This document shows positions 1-8,629 of a DNA stretch of 64,000 nucleotides, in pieces; within the stretch, counting starts at the first letter, position 1; each line of letters begins with the position of its first letter. The notes below the pieces were generated by a model. It ran no database searches and was not told the origin of the DNA. It saw only the letters and a list, made by a program, of their open reading frames with translations. The DNA is from Winogradskyella marincola (GTDB lineage: Bacteria; Bacteroidota; Bacteroidia; Flavobacteriales; Flavobacteriaceae). The position numbers and the translations under genes were made by a program. The stretch is taken from positions 310,001 through 374,000 of the forward strand of contig NZ_JARSBN010000004.1 of NCBI RefSeq assembly GCF_029624125.1, in the 5' to 3' direction.

Positions 1-1
1 C

Positions 2-1915
2 AAGATTTATTCAGATAGTTCTAAGTCTATAATAGATTTAAGCAACTATATTAATAATGAGAAAGCTATTGAAATTATACTTGGCATACTGCTCTCGGTC
101 GTTGTTGCTTTTACAATAGGTGCTGTCATTCAGTATGTATCGCGTCTACTATTGTCATTTAAGTTTGAAGAAAAACCAAATTGGTACAGCGCTGTTTTTA
201 GTGGATTTGCCGTAACGTCAATAATGTATTTTATTATCGTTAAGGGTCTAAAAAACGCAGCCTTTATACCACCTTCTGCTCAAGAGTTTTTAGGCACAAA
301 TCCTTTTACCTTCATAGGTATAAGCTTTTTAGTGTTTACAATTCTCTCTATGCTGGCAATTCAATTGTTTAATGCTAAGATTTATACTATAATCATTATT
401 GTAGGAACTTTTGCTTTAGCTGTGGCTTTTGCTGGAAATGACTTGGTTAACTTTATAGGTGTACCTATTGCTGGTTATGATTCTTTTCAAAAATGGTATG
501 AAGCCTTTCAGGCTACTGGTGTTTTACCATCAGAATACAGAATGCATGGACTTGCAGGAAAAGTACCTACAAACTCTTACCTGCTTCTAATTGCAGGTCT
601 TATAATGGTACTTACTTTATGGTTTTCTAGTAAGGCTAAAGCTGTGGTAAAAACCTCTGTAGATCTATCAAGACAAGACGAAGTGAAAGAACGTTTTGAA
701 CCAAACTATTTATCTAGAAATATTGTAAGACTTACAATTGGTCTTAACGAAAGTGTAAATAGAATTCTTCCTACTGCATACAAAAACTGGTCAGAGAAGA
801 AATTTATAAAACCTAATGTTGTTGTAAAAGAACAAGACAGACCTGCTTTTGATTTGGTAAGAGCTGCCGTAAATTTAATGGTAGCATCTGTTCTTATCTC
901 TATTGCTACCTCTATGAAATTACCACTTTCTACTACCTATGTTACTTTTATGGTAGCCATGGGAACCTCTCTAGCAGATAGAGCTTGGGGAAGCGAAAGT
1001 GCTGTATATAGAGTTGCTGGTGTGCTTAACGTAATTGGCGGTTGGTTTTTTACCGCATTTAGTGCTTTTGTTGCTGCTGCTATAATGGCTTTTATTTTAT
1101 ACCATGGCGAAGGTTACGCACTGTCTGGTTTATTAGTTTTAGCAGTTATGCTATTATTAAGAAGCTACATGGCACATCGCAAGAGCTCTAAAATAATGCG
1201 AGAAGAAGATCAGTTAGAAAAAGCAGAAAGCAGCTCTACACAAGGTGTTATTCATGAAAGTGCATCTAACATTGCCAATGTTATAAAACGTGGCAATAGA
1301 ATCTATACCTCTGCCATAAACGGTTTGGCCGTACAAGATTTAAAACTTCTAAAAAAGAACAGAAGACAAATAGATAAACTATCTACAGAAATTGACGATC
1401 TTAAGGATAATATTTTCTACTTTATTAGAAATCTAGATGAGCCAAGTGTTGCTGCAAGTAACTTCTACATTAACATACTTGGTCATTTACAAGATATGAC
1501 ACAGTCTTTAGACTACATTTCTAAGGCAAGCCATAAGCACATTAACAATAACCACAAAAAACTAAAATTTAGTCAGGTTAAAGAGCTTAAGGACTTAGAC
1601 AAAAAACTAGAAAAATTATTTGCTAACACGCAAACCGCTTTTGAATCTAGATCTTTTGAACAGATTGGTGCTATTTTAGAAGGCAAAACAGAAATGTTTG
1701 ATTTAGTAAAAGACAAAATACAAAAGCAAGTAGAGCGCACAAGAAGCGAAGAATCGAGCCCAAAAAACACGACACTTTATTTCAGTTTATTACTCGAAAC
1801 TAAAGACCTTTTAACAGCCTTGATGAATCTTCTAGAAGAGTACTACCAATCGCATGATAGCTCTGTTAAACCTGCAAGACTTAACTCTAGTGTAGGTTCT
1901 GACCAAGAGGAATAA
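2..1915 (+). CDS. Inorganic phosphate transporter, PiT family (5' end outside window)
   Basis: The reading frame is open from base 2 with no start, so the gene begins upstream; the TTG at 152 lies inside the protein. About 637 residues are visible. The N-terminal part holds many hydrophobic helices, with the second PiT-type repeat around the segment beginning PAFDLVRAAVNLMVASVLIS and continuing MKLPLSTTYVTFMVAMGTSL. The last 230 or so residues are charged and helical and resemble a PhoU-like domain, which Bacteroidota PiT transporters often carry fused at the C-terminus. PiT proteins import phosphate with a cation across the inner membrane. A hairpin terminator follows 20 bases after the stop. 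Family assignment rests on recognised motifs; the substrate is inferred. Confidence 0.9.
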   Translation, partial: KIYSDSSKSIIDLSNYINNEKAIEIILGILLSVVVAFTIGAVIQYVSRLLLSFKFEEKPNWYSAVFSGFAVTSIMYFIIVKGLKNAAFIPPSAQEFLGTNPFTFIGISFLVFTILSMLAIQLFNAKIYTIIIIVGTFALAVAFAGNDLVNFIGVPIAGYDSFQKWYEAFQATGVLPSEYRMHGLAGKVPTNSYLLLIAGLIMVLTLWFSSKAKAVVKTSVDLSRQDEVKERFEPNYLSRNIVRLTIGLNESVNRILPTAYKNWSEKKFIKPNVVVKEQDRPAFDLVRAAVNLMVASVLISIATSMKLPLSTTYVTFMVAMGTSLADRAWGSESAVYRVAGVLNVIGGWFFTAFSAFVAAAIMAFILYHGEGYALSGLLVLAVMLLLRSYMAHRKSSKIMREEDQLEKAESSSTQGVIHESASNIANVIKRGNRIYTSAINGLAVQDLKLLKKNRRQIDKLSTEIDDLKDNIFYFIRNLDEPSVAASNFYINILGHLQDMTQSLDYISKASHKHINNNHKKLKFSQVKELKDLDKKLEKLFANTQTAFESRSFEQIGAILEGKTEMFDLVKDKIQKQVERTRSEESSPKNTTLYFSLLLETKDLLTALMNLLEEYYQSHDSSVKPARLNSSVGSDQEE

Positions 1916-1934
1916 ATTCAAACTTTATTACACC

Positions 1935-1966
1935 AAAAGCCTTAGAGATTCTAAGGCTTTTTTTTA
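1935..1966 (+). terminator. Rho-independent terminator after the phosphate transporter
   Basis: A hairpin with AAAGCCTTAG pairing with CTAAGGCTTT around a five-base loop, followed by a run of T. It ends transcription of the transporter before the OmpA-type lipoprotein gene. Confidence 0.85.
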
Positions 1967-1995
1967 TGTCTGTTTTTAAAATTTATTACACTTAA

Positions 1996-2024
1996 ACATC
2001 CAAAATATGTATTTGGTCGTATAT
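1996..2024 (+). promoter_or_regulatory. Dyad element CCAAA-N7-TTTGG plus CGTATAT
   Basis: The stretch starts ACATCCAAA, continues ATATGTATTTGG and ends TCGTATAT, 35 bases before the ATG of the OmpA-type lipoprotein. CCAAA and TTTGG form a 5-bp inverted repeat with a 7-base spacer. A near copy lies in the same orientation upstream of the DUF4382 lipoprotein near 63.6 kb. No canonical TAnnTTTG element is seen here, so this may be an alternative promoter or activator site. The function is inference. Confidence 0.5.
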
Positions 2025-2059
2025 CTACTTGTACCGGATAAACTAATTAAAACAAAAAC

Positions 2060-2911
2060 ATGAAAAAAATTTCAATGCTTTTAGTAGCAACAATTCTTTT
2101 AAACTCATGTGTTTCAAAAAAGAAATACATGGCTTTAGAACAAGAAAACGGAGAGATTAAAAGTCAACTAACCAAAACTCAAGTAGAAAAAGAAGATTTA
2201 GAAACTAAGTTTGCAAAAATTCAAGAGCGAGTTGATAGATATAACGAAAAAATTAGCTCACTAAATGAAGATGTAGAAGGCTTAACAATGGAAAATGACA
2301 TTAAGCTAGATGTTAACAAAGATGGCACAGTAATGTCTAACGAGAGTAAGCGCAAAATGCTAGCTACGCTACAAAATGTAGATCCTTCTAAGTTAGCAGA
2401 AGCTAAGACTTTAAAAGATTCGATGAATTTAGCCATACAGTACAATCTTGAAAAAACCATGAACAGTACTGACTTAAATGAGGATGAAGATATCGCTGTA
2501 AATATTAACGAAACTGTGGTAATGATTTCTATCTCTGATAAAATGTTGTTTAATTCTGGAAGCTACAGAATAAGCAGTAAAGCAGACAATATTTTACAAA
2601 AGCTAGCAGATGTTATTAACTCTGAAGAAAGCATTGATGTTATGGTAGAAGGCCATACAGACTCTAGAGGTATTAACACAGAAAAAATACAAGACAACTG
2701 GGACTTAAGTGTACTAAGAGCAACATCTGTTGTAAGAAAACTGCAACACAAGTACAAAGTAGATCCTGCAAAATTAATAGCATCTGGTCGTAGTAGCTAC
2801 CAACCTCTGGTAAACAATGACACTAGAGAAAACAGATCAAAAAACAGAAGAACACGCATTATATTAATGCCTAATATTGACAAGTTTTTTGCTTTGATGG
2901 AGGCAAATTAA
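2060..2911 (+). CDS. OmpA-family outer membrane lipoprotein
   Basis: This 283-residue protein begins with a short signal peptide and a lipobox ending in LLNSC, with Cys17 as the likely lipidated residue. Residues about 23-75 form a charged coiled coil. The C-terminal third is an OmpA peptidoglycan-binding domain, with the typical stretch VEGHTDSRG followed by LSVLRATSVV and a closing NRSKNRRTRI. Such proteins sit in the outer membrane and hold the peptidoglycan, giving envelope stability. The gene stands alone, with its own upstream dyad element and a downstream terminator. The segment between coiled coil and OmpA domain has no recognised fold. Confidence 0.93.
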   Translation: MKKISMLLVATILLNSCVSKKKYMALEQENGEIKSQLTKTQVEKEDLETKFAKIQERVDRYNEKISSLNEDVEGLTMENDIKLDVNKDGTVMSNESKRKMLATLQNVDPSKLAEAKTLKDSMNLAIQYNLEKTMNSTDLNEDEDIAVNINETVVMISISDKMLFNSGSYRISSKADNILQKLADVINSEESIDVMVEGHTDSRGINTEKIQDNWDLSVLRATSVVRKLQHKYKVDPAKLIASGRSSYQPLVNNDTRENRSKNRRTRIILMPNIDKFFALMEAN

Positions 2912-2936
2912 TTAATCCATTATTTTTTATAGAGGT

Positions 2937-2980
2937 AAAAAAGCACTCACCCTTTCAACAAGGATCTGGGTGCTTTTTTT
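2937..2980 (+). terminator. Terminator between convergent genes
   Basis: AAAAAGCAC pairs with GTGCTTTTT, with a smaller inner CCTT/AAGG stem, then a T run. It lies between the OmpA-type gene and the converging CPBP gene and could act in both directions. Confidence 0.75.
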
Positions 2981-3007
2981 ATGCTATATCATTGATTTTT
3001 TTTGATA

Positions 3008-3757
3008 CTAAAAAAGCGAATTATTAAAGTTGTAATAATCTATCATTAACACAACAAAATTGTGTATAAAGTGAATAATTATACCATACCAGAGCGTATT
3101 GTACTTACTTCTAATATATCCCAAAATTAGACCAAAAGGAAAGATCCATATAAATGATATAAACGAAAAATGGATAAGCGCAAAAATAAAAGCTGTTGCT
3201 ATAATGGTTATTCGCTCACTAACTACCTTTTGCAAGCTATTAAACAAGAAACCTCTAAACCCTAATTCTTCGAATATTGGAGGTAAAATGGCTGTAAACA
3301 AAATTGCCCAAAACAGAGGGTAATCTAAGTACACATATTCGCTGTAATAATTTTCGTTAAGGCCAAATAAAGATTCATTTAAAAAAGCAATAGAAAAGTA
3401 GACTATAACAGCGGACAATAATGGAAACACCAGAGAAAAAGCCAGAATCTTCTTATTTAACTTAGGAATTTTATAGAGCTTCAATATCTCTTTATAGTCA
3501 AACAAAGAAAAAATAACTACCATTAGTGCAAATACACTTTCTATTACAATTTCAACCAAAAGATTGTAAGGATATTCGTTGTAGAACAAATAAGATACAA
3601 CCGCAAACAACAAGAAAGTGGTGTAAAAAACGATAATTAAGTTTAGTGAAGATGTTCTTTTATCAATTTCATTTTTATGAAGCTGTTTTCCACACTTAGA
3701 ACAAAACTTTACCTCTTTATATAACTCAGCATTACAATTGCTACAGATAATATTCAT
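3008..3757 (-). CDS. CPBP intramembrane metalloprotease with N-terminal zinc ribbon
   Basis: This 249-residue protein starts with a zinc ribbon (Cys5, Cys8, Cys19, Cys22), followed by about six to seven membrane segments. All three CPBP (Abi/CAAX-like) signature motifs are present: EELGFR about residue 165, FALIH, and HFIHN near the C-terminus. These residues bind the metal and cut substrates within the membrane in related proteases. The substrate is unknown; some relatives process peptides or confer self-immunity to bacteriocins. It lies 17 bases downstream of another zinc-ribbon membrane protein on the same strand, so the two are probably co-transcribed. Confidence 0.88.
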   Translation of the reverse strand: MNIICSNCNAELYKEVKFCSKCGKQLHKNEIDKRTSSLNLIIVFYTTFLLFAVVSYLFYNEYPYNLLVEIVIESVFALMVVIFSLFDYKEILKLYKIPKLNKKILAFSLVFPLLSAVIVYFSIAFLNESLFGLNENYYSEYVYLDYPLFWAILFTAILPPIFEELGFRGFLFNSLQKVVSERITIIATAFIFALIHFSFISFIWIFPFGLILGYIRSKYNTLWYGIIIHFIHNFVVLMIDYYNFNNSLF

Positions 3758-3774
3758 ATTTCTTAAATCCTATT

Positions 3775-4311
3775 TTACTTTTTTATTGAAGAAGCAGAAT
3801 ACACACCTACTCCAAGGTACACGGTAATGATTATTTTAAGTATAATACCTCTCAAAATTGTTGAAGGGTCAAAAATAGCTGAGATAATTATTGTTGTTAA
3901 ATACAGAAACAAGCCAAGTAATAGTGCTGCCAATGGTTTTTTAGATGTCCAAGCACCTAATAACAGATAGATAATCCCAAGAATAGCATTAGTAATTAAA
4001 ACTCCCACATCTTGACTTTGAAAAAAATCGAAGAACCCAATTACAAGCACAATACCAGCCATGACGTACAGTATATTTCTTGCTGATCTAATTTTCTTAC
4101 CAGCATCCATATTCTGATTTTTTTGCATAGCTCTCCTGGCATGAAAAAGCGCAATTTCACGTTCATTTCCTTTTTCTGGATAACCACATTCAGAGCAATA
4201 GATATCCTCTAAATCCATGGAAGTTTTACAAATTGTACACGACGTTTCTTGAGTATTAATGCTAGGTACTTCTTCCATATATGGAGTTAGATTTTTGGTT
4301 GAAGCATCCAA
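3775..4311 (-). CDS. Zinc-ribbon membrane protein, function unknown
   Basis: A 178-residue protein with a short N-terminal tail, a treble-Cys zinc ribbon (Cys25, Cys28, Cys39, Cys42), a charged helical linker, then about four hydrophobic segments. I do not recognise a named family beyond the zinc-ribbon type. It precedes the CPBP protease gene with a 17-base gap, and both proteins share the layout of cytoplasmic zinc ribbon followed by membrane domain. A joint membrane role is possible but is inference. Confidence 0.8.
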   Translation of the reverse strand: MDASTKNLTPYMEEVPSINTQETSCTICKTSMDLEDIYCSECGYPEKGNEREIALFHARRAMQKNQNMDAGKKIRSARNILYVMAGIVLVIGFFDFFQSQDVGVLITNAILGIIYLLLGAWTSKKPLAALLLGLFLYLTTIIISAIFDPSTILRGIILKIIITVYLGVGVYSASSIKK

Positions 4312-4423
4312 TATAGAAAAAAAGTAAATACTTACATCAGTATCAACAAAATACTCGTTATGGGTTGAGAAATATCGATTACATTTTAAATGAGATATTC
4401 AAGTAAAAAAAGTAATCTAACAG

Positions 4424-4993
4424 TTATTTAAAGTTTTTATCCGCAATTTTTTCTAATTCGGCATACCAATCTTCACCAAATTTTCTAATTAAAGCTTCTT
4501 TTACAAACTTATAAATAGGCACTTGCAATTCTTTACCAAGAGAACAGGCATCATCGCAGATCTCCCATTTTTCGTAGTTAACTGCAGAAAACTCAGAATA
4601 GTCCTTTACTCTAATCGGATAAAGATGGCAAGAAACAGGTTTTTTCCAGCTTATTTCACCTTGATTATAAGCTTCCTCTATACCACAAAGAGCTGTGTTC
4701 TTTTCATCAAAAATAACATAAGCACACTCTGCTCCGTTAATAAGCGGAGTTTCTAATTCGCCATAAGTTGTTTTTACCCAAGCACCTTGAGCTTCTATAA
4801 CCTCTATGCCTTCTTTGCGCAAAAAAGGCTTTACTTTTGGGTAGATATCATCTAAGATTTTGATTTCTTCTTCATCCAAAGGAGCGCCTGCATCACCATC
4901 TATACAACATTCGCCTTTGCATGCCGAAAGGTTACACACAAAATCCTTTTCTATAATATCTTCTGAAACTATTGTTTTTCCTAACTGAAACAT
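4424..4993 (-). CDS. DUF3109 family cysteine-rich protein
   Basis: A 189-residue cytoplasmic protein with the YkgJ/DUF3109-like cysteine cluster: Cys20, Cys25, Cys29 and Cys30 in the CNLSACKGECC stretch, a CHLYPIRV motif near residue 122, and further paired cysteines in CDDACSLG. Members are thought to bind zinc or an iron-sulfur centre; no reaction is established. It is widespread as a single gene in Bacteroidota. It diverges from the marC gene across about 90 bases. Confidence 0.9.
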   Translation of the reverse strand: MFQLGKTIVSEDIIEKDFVCNLSACKGECCIDGDAGAPLDEEEIKILDDIYPKVKPFLRKEGIEVIEAQGAWVKTTYGELETPLINGAECAYVIFDEKNTALCGIEEAYNQGEISWKKPVSCHLYPIRVKDYSEFSAVNYEKWEICDDACSLGKELQVPIYKFVKEALIRKFGEDWYAELEKIADKNFK

Positions 4994-5083
4994 GCCACAA
5001 AAATAAATAAACTTTACCGTTATTTAATATTGTTAATCCACAATAAAATAAGACCTTTGCGCCGAATTTTAAAAACGAAAGTT

Positions 5084-5665
5084 ATGCAGTTAGAATTTAA
5101 ACAAATATTTACTGCTTTTATGGTTTTGTTTGCTGTAATTGATATTATTGGCAATATTCCTATTATTATAGATTTACGTAAAAAAGTTGGTCATATACAG
5201 AGCGAAAAGGCTGCCTTAATTGCTGGTGTGATTATGATCGTTTTCCTTTTTGTGGGTAAAAGCTTATTAAACCTCATCGGTATTGACGTCAACTCATTTG
5301 CTGTTGCTGGTGCATTTATTATTTTCTTTATTGCCTTAGAAATGATACTTGGTATAACCCTTTATAAGGATGACGAGAGCAGTGCTATGACAGCTTCTGT
5401 TTTTCCATTAGCTTTTCCTCTTATTGCTGGTCCTGGTAGTTTAACAACTTTATTATCCCTACGTGCTGAGTTTGAAATAGAAAACATCATTGTTGCTGTA
5501 ATATTCAATGTTATAGTAATATATGCTGTTCTTAAAACTTCTGCTAAAATCGAAAAACTTATAGGTAAAAATGGTATTAACATAATTAGAAAAGTTTTTG
5601 GTGTAATTTTGTTAGCAATAGCAGTAAAATTATTTGCTCATAATATTAAAATGCTATTAGCCTAA
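5084..5665 (+). CDS. MarC family integral membrane protein
   Basis: I chose the ATG at 5084 (MQLEFKQIFT) because the upstream extension would begin at a TTG and encodes a basic non-family tail. The resulting 193-residue protein has six membrane segments, the family signature IDIIGNIPIIIDL near the N-terminus, and the conserved FPLAFPLIAGPGSLTTLL in the middle. MarC proteins are inner membrane proteins once linked to multiple antibiotic resistance in E. coli, a link later withdrawn; their true role is unknown. It is followed after 12 bases by a small membrane protein and then a flavoprotein, forming a three-gene unit. Confidence 0.92.
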   Translation: MQLEFKQIFTAFMVLFAVIDIIGNIPIIIDLRKKVGHIQSEKAALIAGVIMIVFLFVGKSLLNLIGIDVNSFAVAGAFIIFFIALEMILGITLYKDDESSAMTASVFPLAFPLIAGPGSLTTLLSLRAEFEIENIIVAVIFNVIVIYAVLKTSAKIEKLIGKNGINIIRKVFGVILLAIAVKLFAHNIKMLLA

Positions 5666-5677
5666 ACATTTTTTAAC

Positions 5678-5881
5678 ATGAAGATTTTTACCTGGATATT
5701 TACCATTATTGCCATAGGTCTTATAGCATACAATGCAACTAAACTGAATTTTGATGCCTTACTTACAGGCGAAAGCAAAGTGGCAATTATTACAATAGTT
5801 GCTGCGCTTTGTGCTATTATACTGTTACAAATCCTTAGAATATCTAAGAAAATTGAAACCTTAAGCAAAACAAGAAAATGA
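5678..5881 (+). CDS. Small membrane protein (67 aa), unknown function
   Basis: This protein has two hydrophobic helices (about residues 2-18 and 33-50) and a short basic C-terminal tail. Its stop overlaps the start of the next gene in an ATGA arrangement, which implies translational coupling with the flavoprotein. I recognise no family; small proteins of this type follow marC in related genomes as far as I recall, which is weak support. Confidence 0.75.
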   Translation: MKIFTWIFTIIAIGLIAYNATKLNFDALLTGESKVAIITIVAALCAIILLQILRISKKIETLSKTRK

Positions 5882-6489
5882 GTTTTGATGCATTAATTAT
5901 TGGTGCTGGCGCAGCAGGTTTGTCTTGCGCTTTAGTATTAGGTTCTGCCAAAGAAAAACCCTTTGCTAACAATAAAAACATAGGCATTATTGCTCATCAA
6001 AAAAGTTCGCATTTACAAACCGCTTTGTTTAATAACGTCCTTGGACTTAAACCAGGCACTCTGGGCGAAGACATTTTAAGCGATGGTATAGAACAGCTCA
6101 AAGCGCTTTACCCTCATGTTACTCAAATAGACAAAGAAAAAGTTACGCAAATAGAACAGAATTCTGAAGGGTTTAAAATTACAACTAACAAAAGTGAGTA
6201 TTTTTCTAAAATTGTGGTTGTTGCTGTTGGCTACACTAATCTTCTAACCATCAAAGGCTTAGAACGTTATGTAGAACCTCATCCCAGAGCTGCTGTAGAA
6301 AAAGATAGAATCTGGCTAAAAAACACAGATCATTTAGTAGAAGATAACTTATACGTTGCAGGTACTTTAGCTGGTTGGAGAAGTCAATTTGCTATTGCCT
6401 CTGGAAGTGGTGCTCATGTAGCGACGGATATTCTTACGCTTTGGAATGATGGTAAACAAACCAAAGTACACGATAAAGTTATTGCTTAA
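5878..6489 (+). CDS. Short FAD-dependent oxidoreductase (thioredoxin-reductase-like)
   Basis: The N-terminus MSFDALIIGAGAAGLSCAL is a Rossmann FAD-binding motif (GxGxxG). A second FAD-binding element appears near the end in the stretch LYVAGTLAG...FAIASGSGAHVATDI. At 203 residues it is much shorter than thioredoxin reductases (about 310), it lacks the inserted NAD(P)-binding domain, and no CxxC redox pair is seen. It may therefore use another reductant or work with a partner. Its last 11 bases overlap the end of the convergent S41 protease gene. Confidence 0.85.
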   Translation: MSFDALIIGAGAAGLSCALVLGSAKEKPFANNKNIGIIAHQKSSHLQTALFNNVLGLKPGTLGEDILSDGIEQLKALYPHVTQIDKEKVTQIEQNSEGFKITTNKSEYFSKIVVVAVGYTNLLTIKGLERYVEPHPRAAVEKDRIWLKNTDHLVEDNLYVAGTLAGWRSQFAIASGSGAHVATDILTLWNDGKQTKVHDKVIA

Positions 6490-8086
6490 AACTAGGATGC
6501 TCGCCACTAATAAGAATCACTTCTTGTACCATAATATCTTCCTTATTTAGTATTTCTTCAAAGGAATTATCATCAAACAATTGTCTGGCTAAGGTTGCTT
6601 TTATCAGGCGTCTTATTTCATCATTATAAGCAACAAACGTAATGTTTGTGCCCTCTTTTTGATTTACATAATCCTGAAAGCGCACAACAATATCGTCACT
6701 GACTTCAAAATTATTTATAAAATCATACTTTGTAACATCTTGATAAACGCTTCTATCCTTATCTAACTCTTCAAAAACAAAATAACCAAAATGCCCTCGA
6801 CGCCTTAGGTAATTTATTGTTTCGTTATCAAAGGATCTATCTACAGGCACAAAAACATCTGGTATAATGCCTCCTCCACCATACACAACCTTTCCTTTTG
6901 GTGTTGTAAACTTTAGTGAATCATCAACCTCAATATTATCCTCATCTGCTAACTCACCGGTTCTTAAGCGCTTGTAATAATCATTATAATAAGAACTATT
7001 GTCGCCATTAGTGTAAGGTCTTTGTATAGAACGACCTGTTGGTGTGTAGTACCTAGAAACGGTTAAGCGCACAGCACTACCATCTCCAAGAGCCATTTCG
7101 CGTTGCACTAAACCCTTACCATAAGAACGTCTACCAACTATAATACCTTTATCATTGTCTTGTAATGCTCCGGCAATTACTTCACTTGCTGAAGCTGAAT
7201 TCTCATTAATAAGAATGTATATTTCTCCTTCTTCAAAATCACCTCTCCGTGTAGCATACGTACGCTCTTCTCGTCCTTTTTTGTCTCTTGTAAACAAAAT
7301 GAGTTTATCGTCTTCTAAAAATTCATCTGCAATTTGCTCTGCTATACCCAGAAAACCTCCAGGATTATCTCTTAAGTCTAACGCCAATTTTGTTGCACCT
7401 TGATCTTGCAAATCTTCTAATGCTACCTTAAACTCTCTGTAACTAGTCTCTGCAAAACGATTCATTTTTATATATCCTAAATCGTCTGTTAGCATATAGG
7501 CTGCATCTACACTTTTTATTGGTATGGTCTTACGTTTAATTTCAAATTCTAAGATTTCATCTTCGCTTTTTCTATAGACTGTAAGCTTTACTGTAGAATT
7601 TTTTTTGCCTTTTAATTTTTTTGAAATAAACTCATTAGTAACTCCTCTACCATAAATTGTATCTCCATCTGCAAGCAAAATACGATCACCACTCATTATT
7701 CCTGCACCTTCACTAGGCCCATCTTCTGTAGGCTTTATAACAGTAATAGTATCTTTATAAGGGTAGTAATTAATACCTATACCCACAAAATCACCCTTCA
7801 TACTCTCAGTAATGCGCTCTAAATCTTCTTTAGGAATATACGTAGAATGAGGATCTAAGTTGTCTAAAATTCCATTGACTGTAACATCTACAATACTATC
7901 TGTATTAACATCATCAACATATTCGTAGTCTATATAATCTATTAACCGATTGAGCTTATCTTTTTTACTGTTTGTTGTAAAAAGATTATCTGAAGTATCT
8001 GTAAAATTTAGTTTTCCACCAATGACAACACCTGCAGCTATAGCTACACCAATAATAAGTGGTATGTACTTGTTTTTTGTTGCCAT
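6479..8086 (-). CDS. S41 family C-terminal processing peptidase (CtpA-like)
   Basis: This 535-residue protein has an N-terminal membrane anchor or signal (residues about 7-25), a PDZ domain about residues 85-170, and the S41 protease domain. The catalytic serine lies in ENSASASEVIAGAL and the lysine in GRRSYGKGLVQ, giving the Ser/Lys dyad of tail-specific proteases. These enzymes act in the periplasm on C-termini of envelope proteins. The C-terminal 150 residues are a family extension common in Bacteroidota. The dCMP deaminase gene lies 23 bases upstream on the same strand, so the two probably share a transcript. Confidence 0.94.
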   Translation of the reverse strand: MATKNKYIPLIIGVAIAAGVVIGGKLNFTDTSDNLFTTNSKKDKLNRLIDYIDYEYVDDVNTDSIVDVTVNGILDNLDPHSTYIPKEDLERITESMKGDFVGIGINYYPYKDTITVIKPTEDGPSEGAGIMSGDRILLADGDTIYGRGVTNEFISKKLKGKKNSTVKLTVYRKSEDEILEFEIKRKTIPIKSVDAAYMLTDDLGYIKMNRFAETSYREFKVALEDLQDQGATKLALDLRDNPGGFLGIAEQIADEFLEDDKLILFTRDKKGREERTYATRRGDFEEGEIYILINENSASASEVIAGALQDNDKGIIVGRRSYGKGLVQREMALGDGSAVRLTVSRYYTPTGRSIQRPYTNGDNSSYYNDYYKRLRTGELADEDNIEVDDSLKFTTPKGKVVYGGGGIIPDVFVPVDRSFDNETINYLRRRGHFGYFVFEELDKDRSVYQDVTKYDFINNFEVSDDIVVRFQDYVNQKEGTNITFVAYNDEIRRLIKATLARQLFDDNSFEEILNKEDIMVQEVILISGEHPSFKQ

Positions 8087-8109
8087 GATGTTTGTTGTAT
8101 AATTAAGGC

Positions 8110-8538
8110 TTAATTAAGCTCCTCAATCAACTCTATATCTATTCCTGCCTTTTTTAAAAACTCTATACCAGAATCGTCTTTATAAGGTTGAGAATACACA
8201 ACTCTTACAATACCTGCCTGATGTATTAACTTACTACACTCCTTACAAGGCGATAGTGTAATGTACAACGTTGCTCCTTTGCAAGATTGAGTGGAAGAAG
8301 CCACTTTTAAGATAGCATTAGCCTCTGCATGAAGCACATACCATTTAGTGTATCCTTCATCATCTTCACAATAATTCTCAAAACCTGTTGGTGTACCATT
8401 GTAACCGTCTGAGATAATCATTCGGTCTTTTACAATGAGTGCTCCAACTTGTTTACGCTTACAGTGAGATAGTTTTCCCCATTCTTGAGCAATACGCAAA
8501 TAGGCTTTATCGTATCGTAATTGTTTTTTGTTTGACAT
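8110..8538 (-). CDS. dCMP deaminase
   Basis: A 142-residue cytidine/deoxycytidylate deaminase fold protein. Zinc ligands and the catalytic Glu are visible in HAEANAIL and SPCKECSKL, and the N-terminal GALIVKDRMIISDGYNGTP stretch is typical of ComEB/Dcd-type dCMP deaminases. It converts dCMP to dUMP, the precursor for thymidylate. The gene precedes the S41 protease in the same direction with a short gap; this linkage looks positional rather than functional. Confidence 0.94.
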   Translation of the reverse strand: MSNKKQLRYDKAYLRIAQEWGKLSHCKRKQVGALIVKDRMIISDGYNGTPTGFENYCEDDEGYTKWYVLHAEANAILKVASSTQSCKGATLYITLSPCKECSKLIHQAGIVRVVYSQPYKDDSGIEFLKKAGIDIELIEELN

Positions 8539-8607
8539 TAAGTGTTTTATACAATGTAAATAACGAATATAATAGGATAGAATTGTATAAGCAATTACGC
8601 TGTCGTT

Positions 8608-8625
8608 AAAGTTTTACAAAACTTT
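8608..8625 (-). terminator. Perfect short dyad after the HupE/UreJ gene
   Basis: AAAGTTTT and AAAACTTT pair perfectly around two bases, just past the stop of the minus-strand HupE/UreJ-like gene. No strong T run follows, so termination is uncertain. Confidence 0.4.
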
Positions 8626-8629
8626 AGCA

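Noticed and set aside
5024..5046. Short dyad ATTGT...ACAAT upstream of marC
   Set aside because: Only five base pairs in AT-rich DNA; expected by chance.
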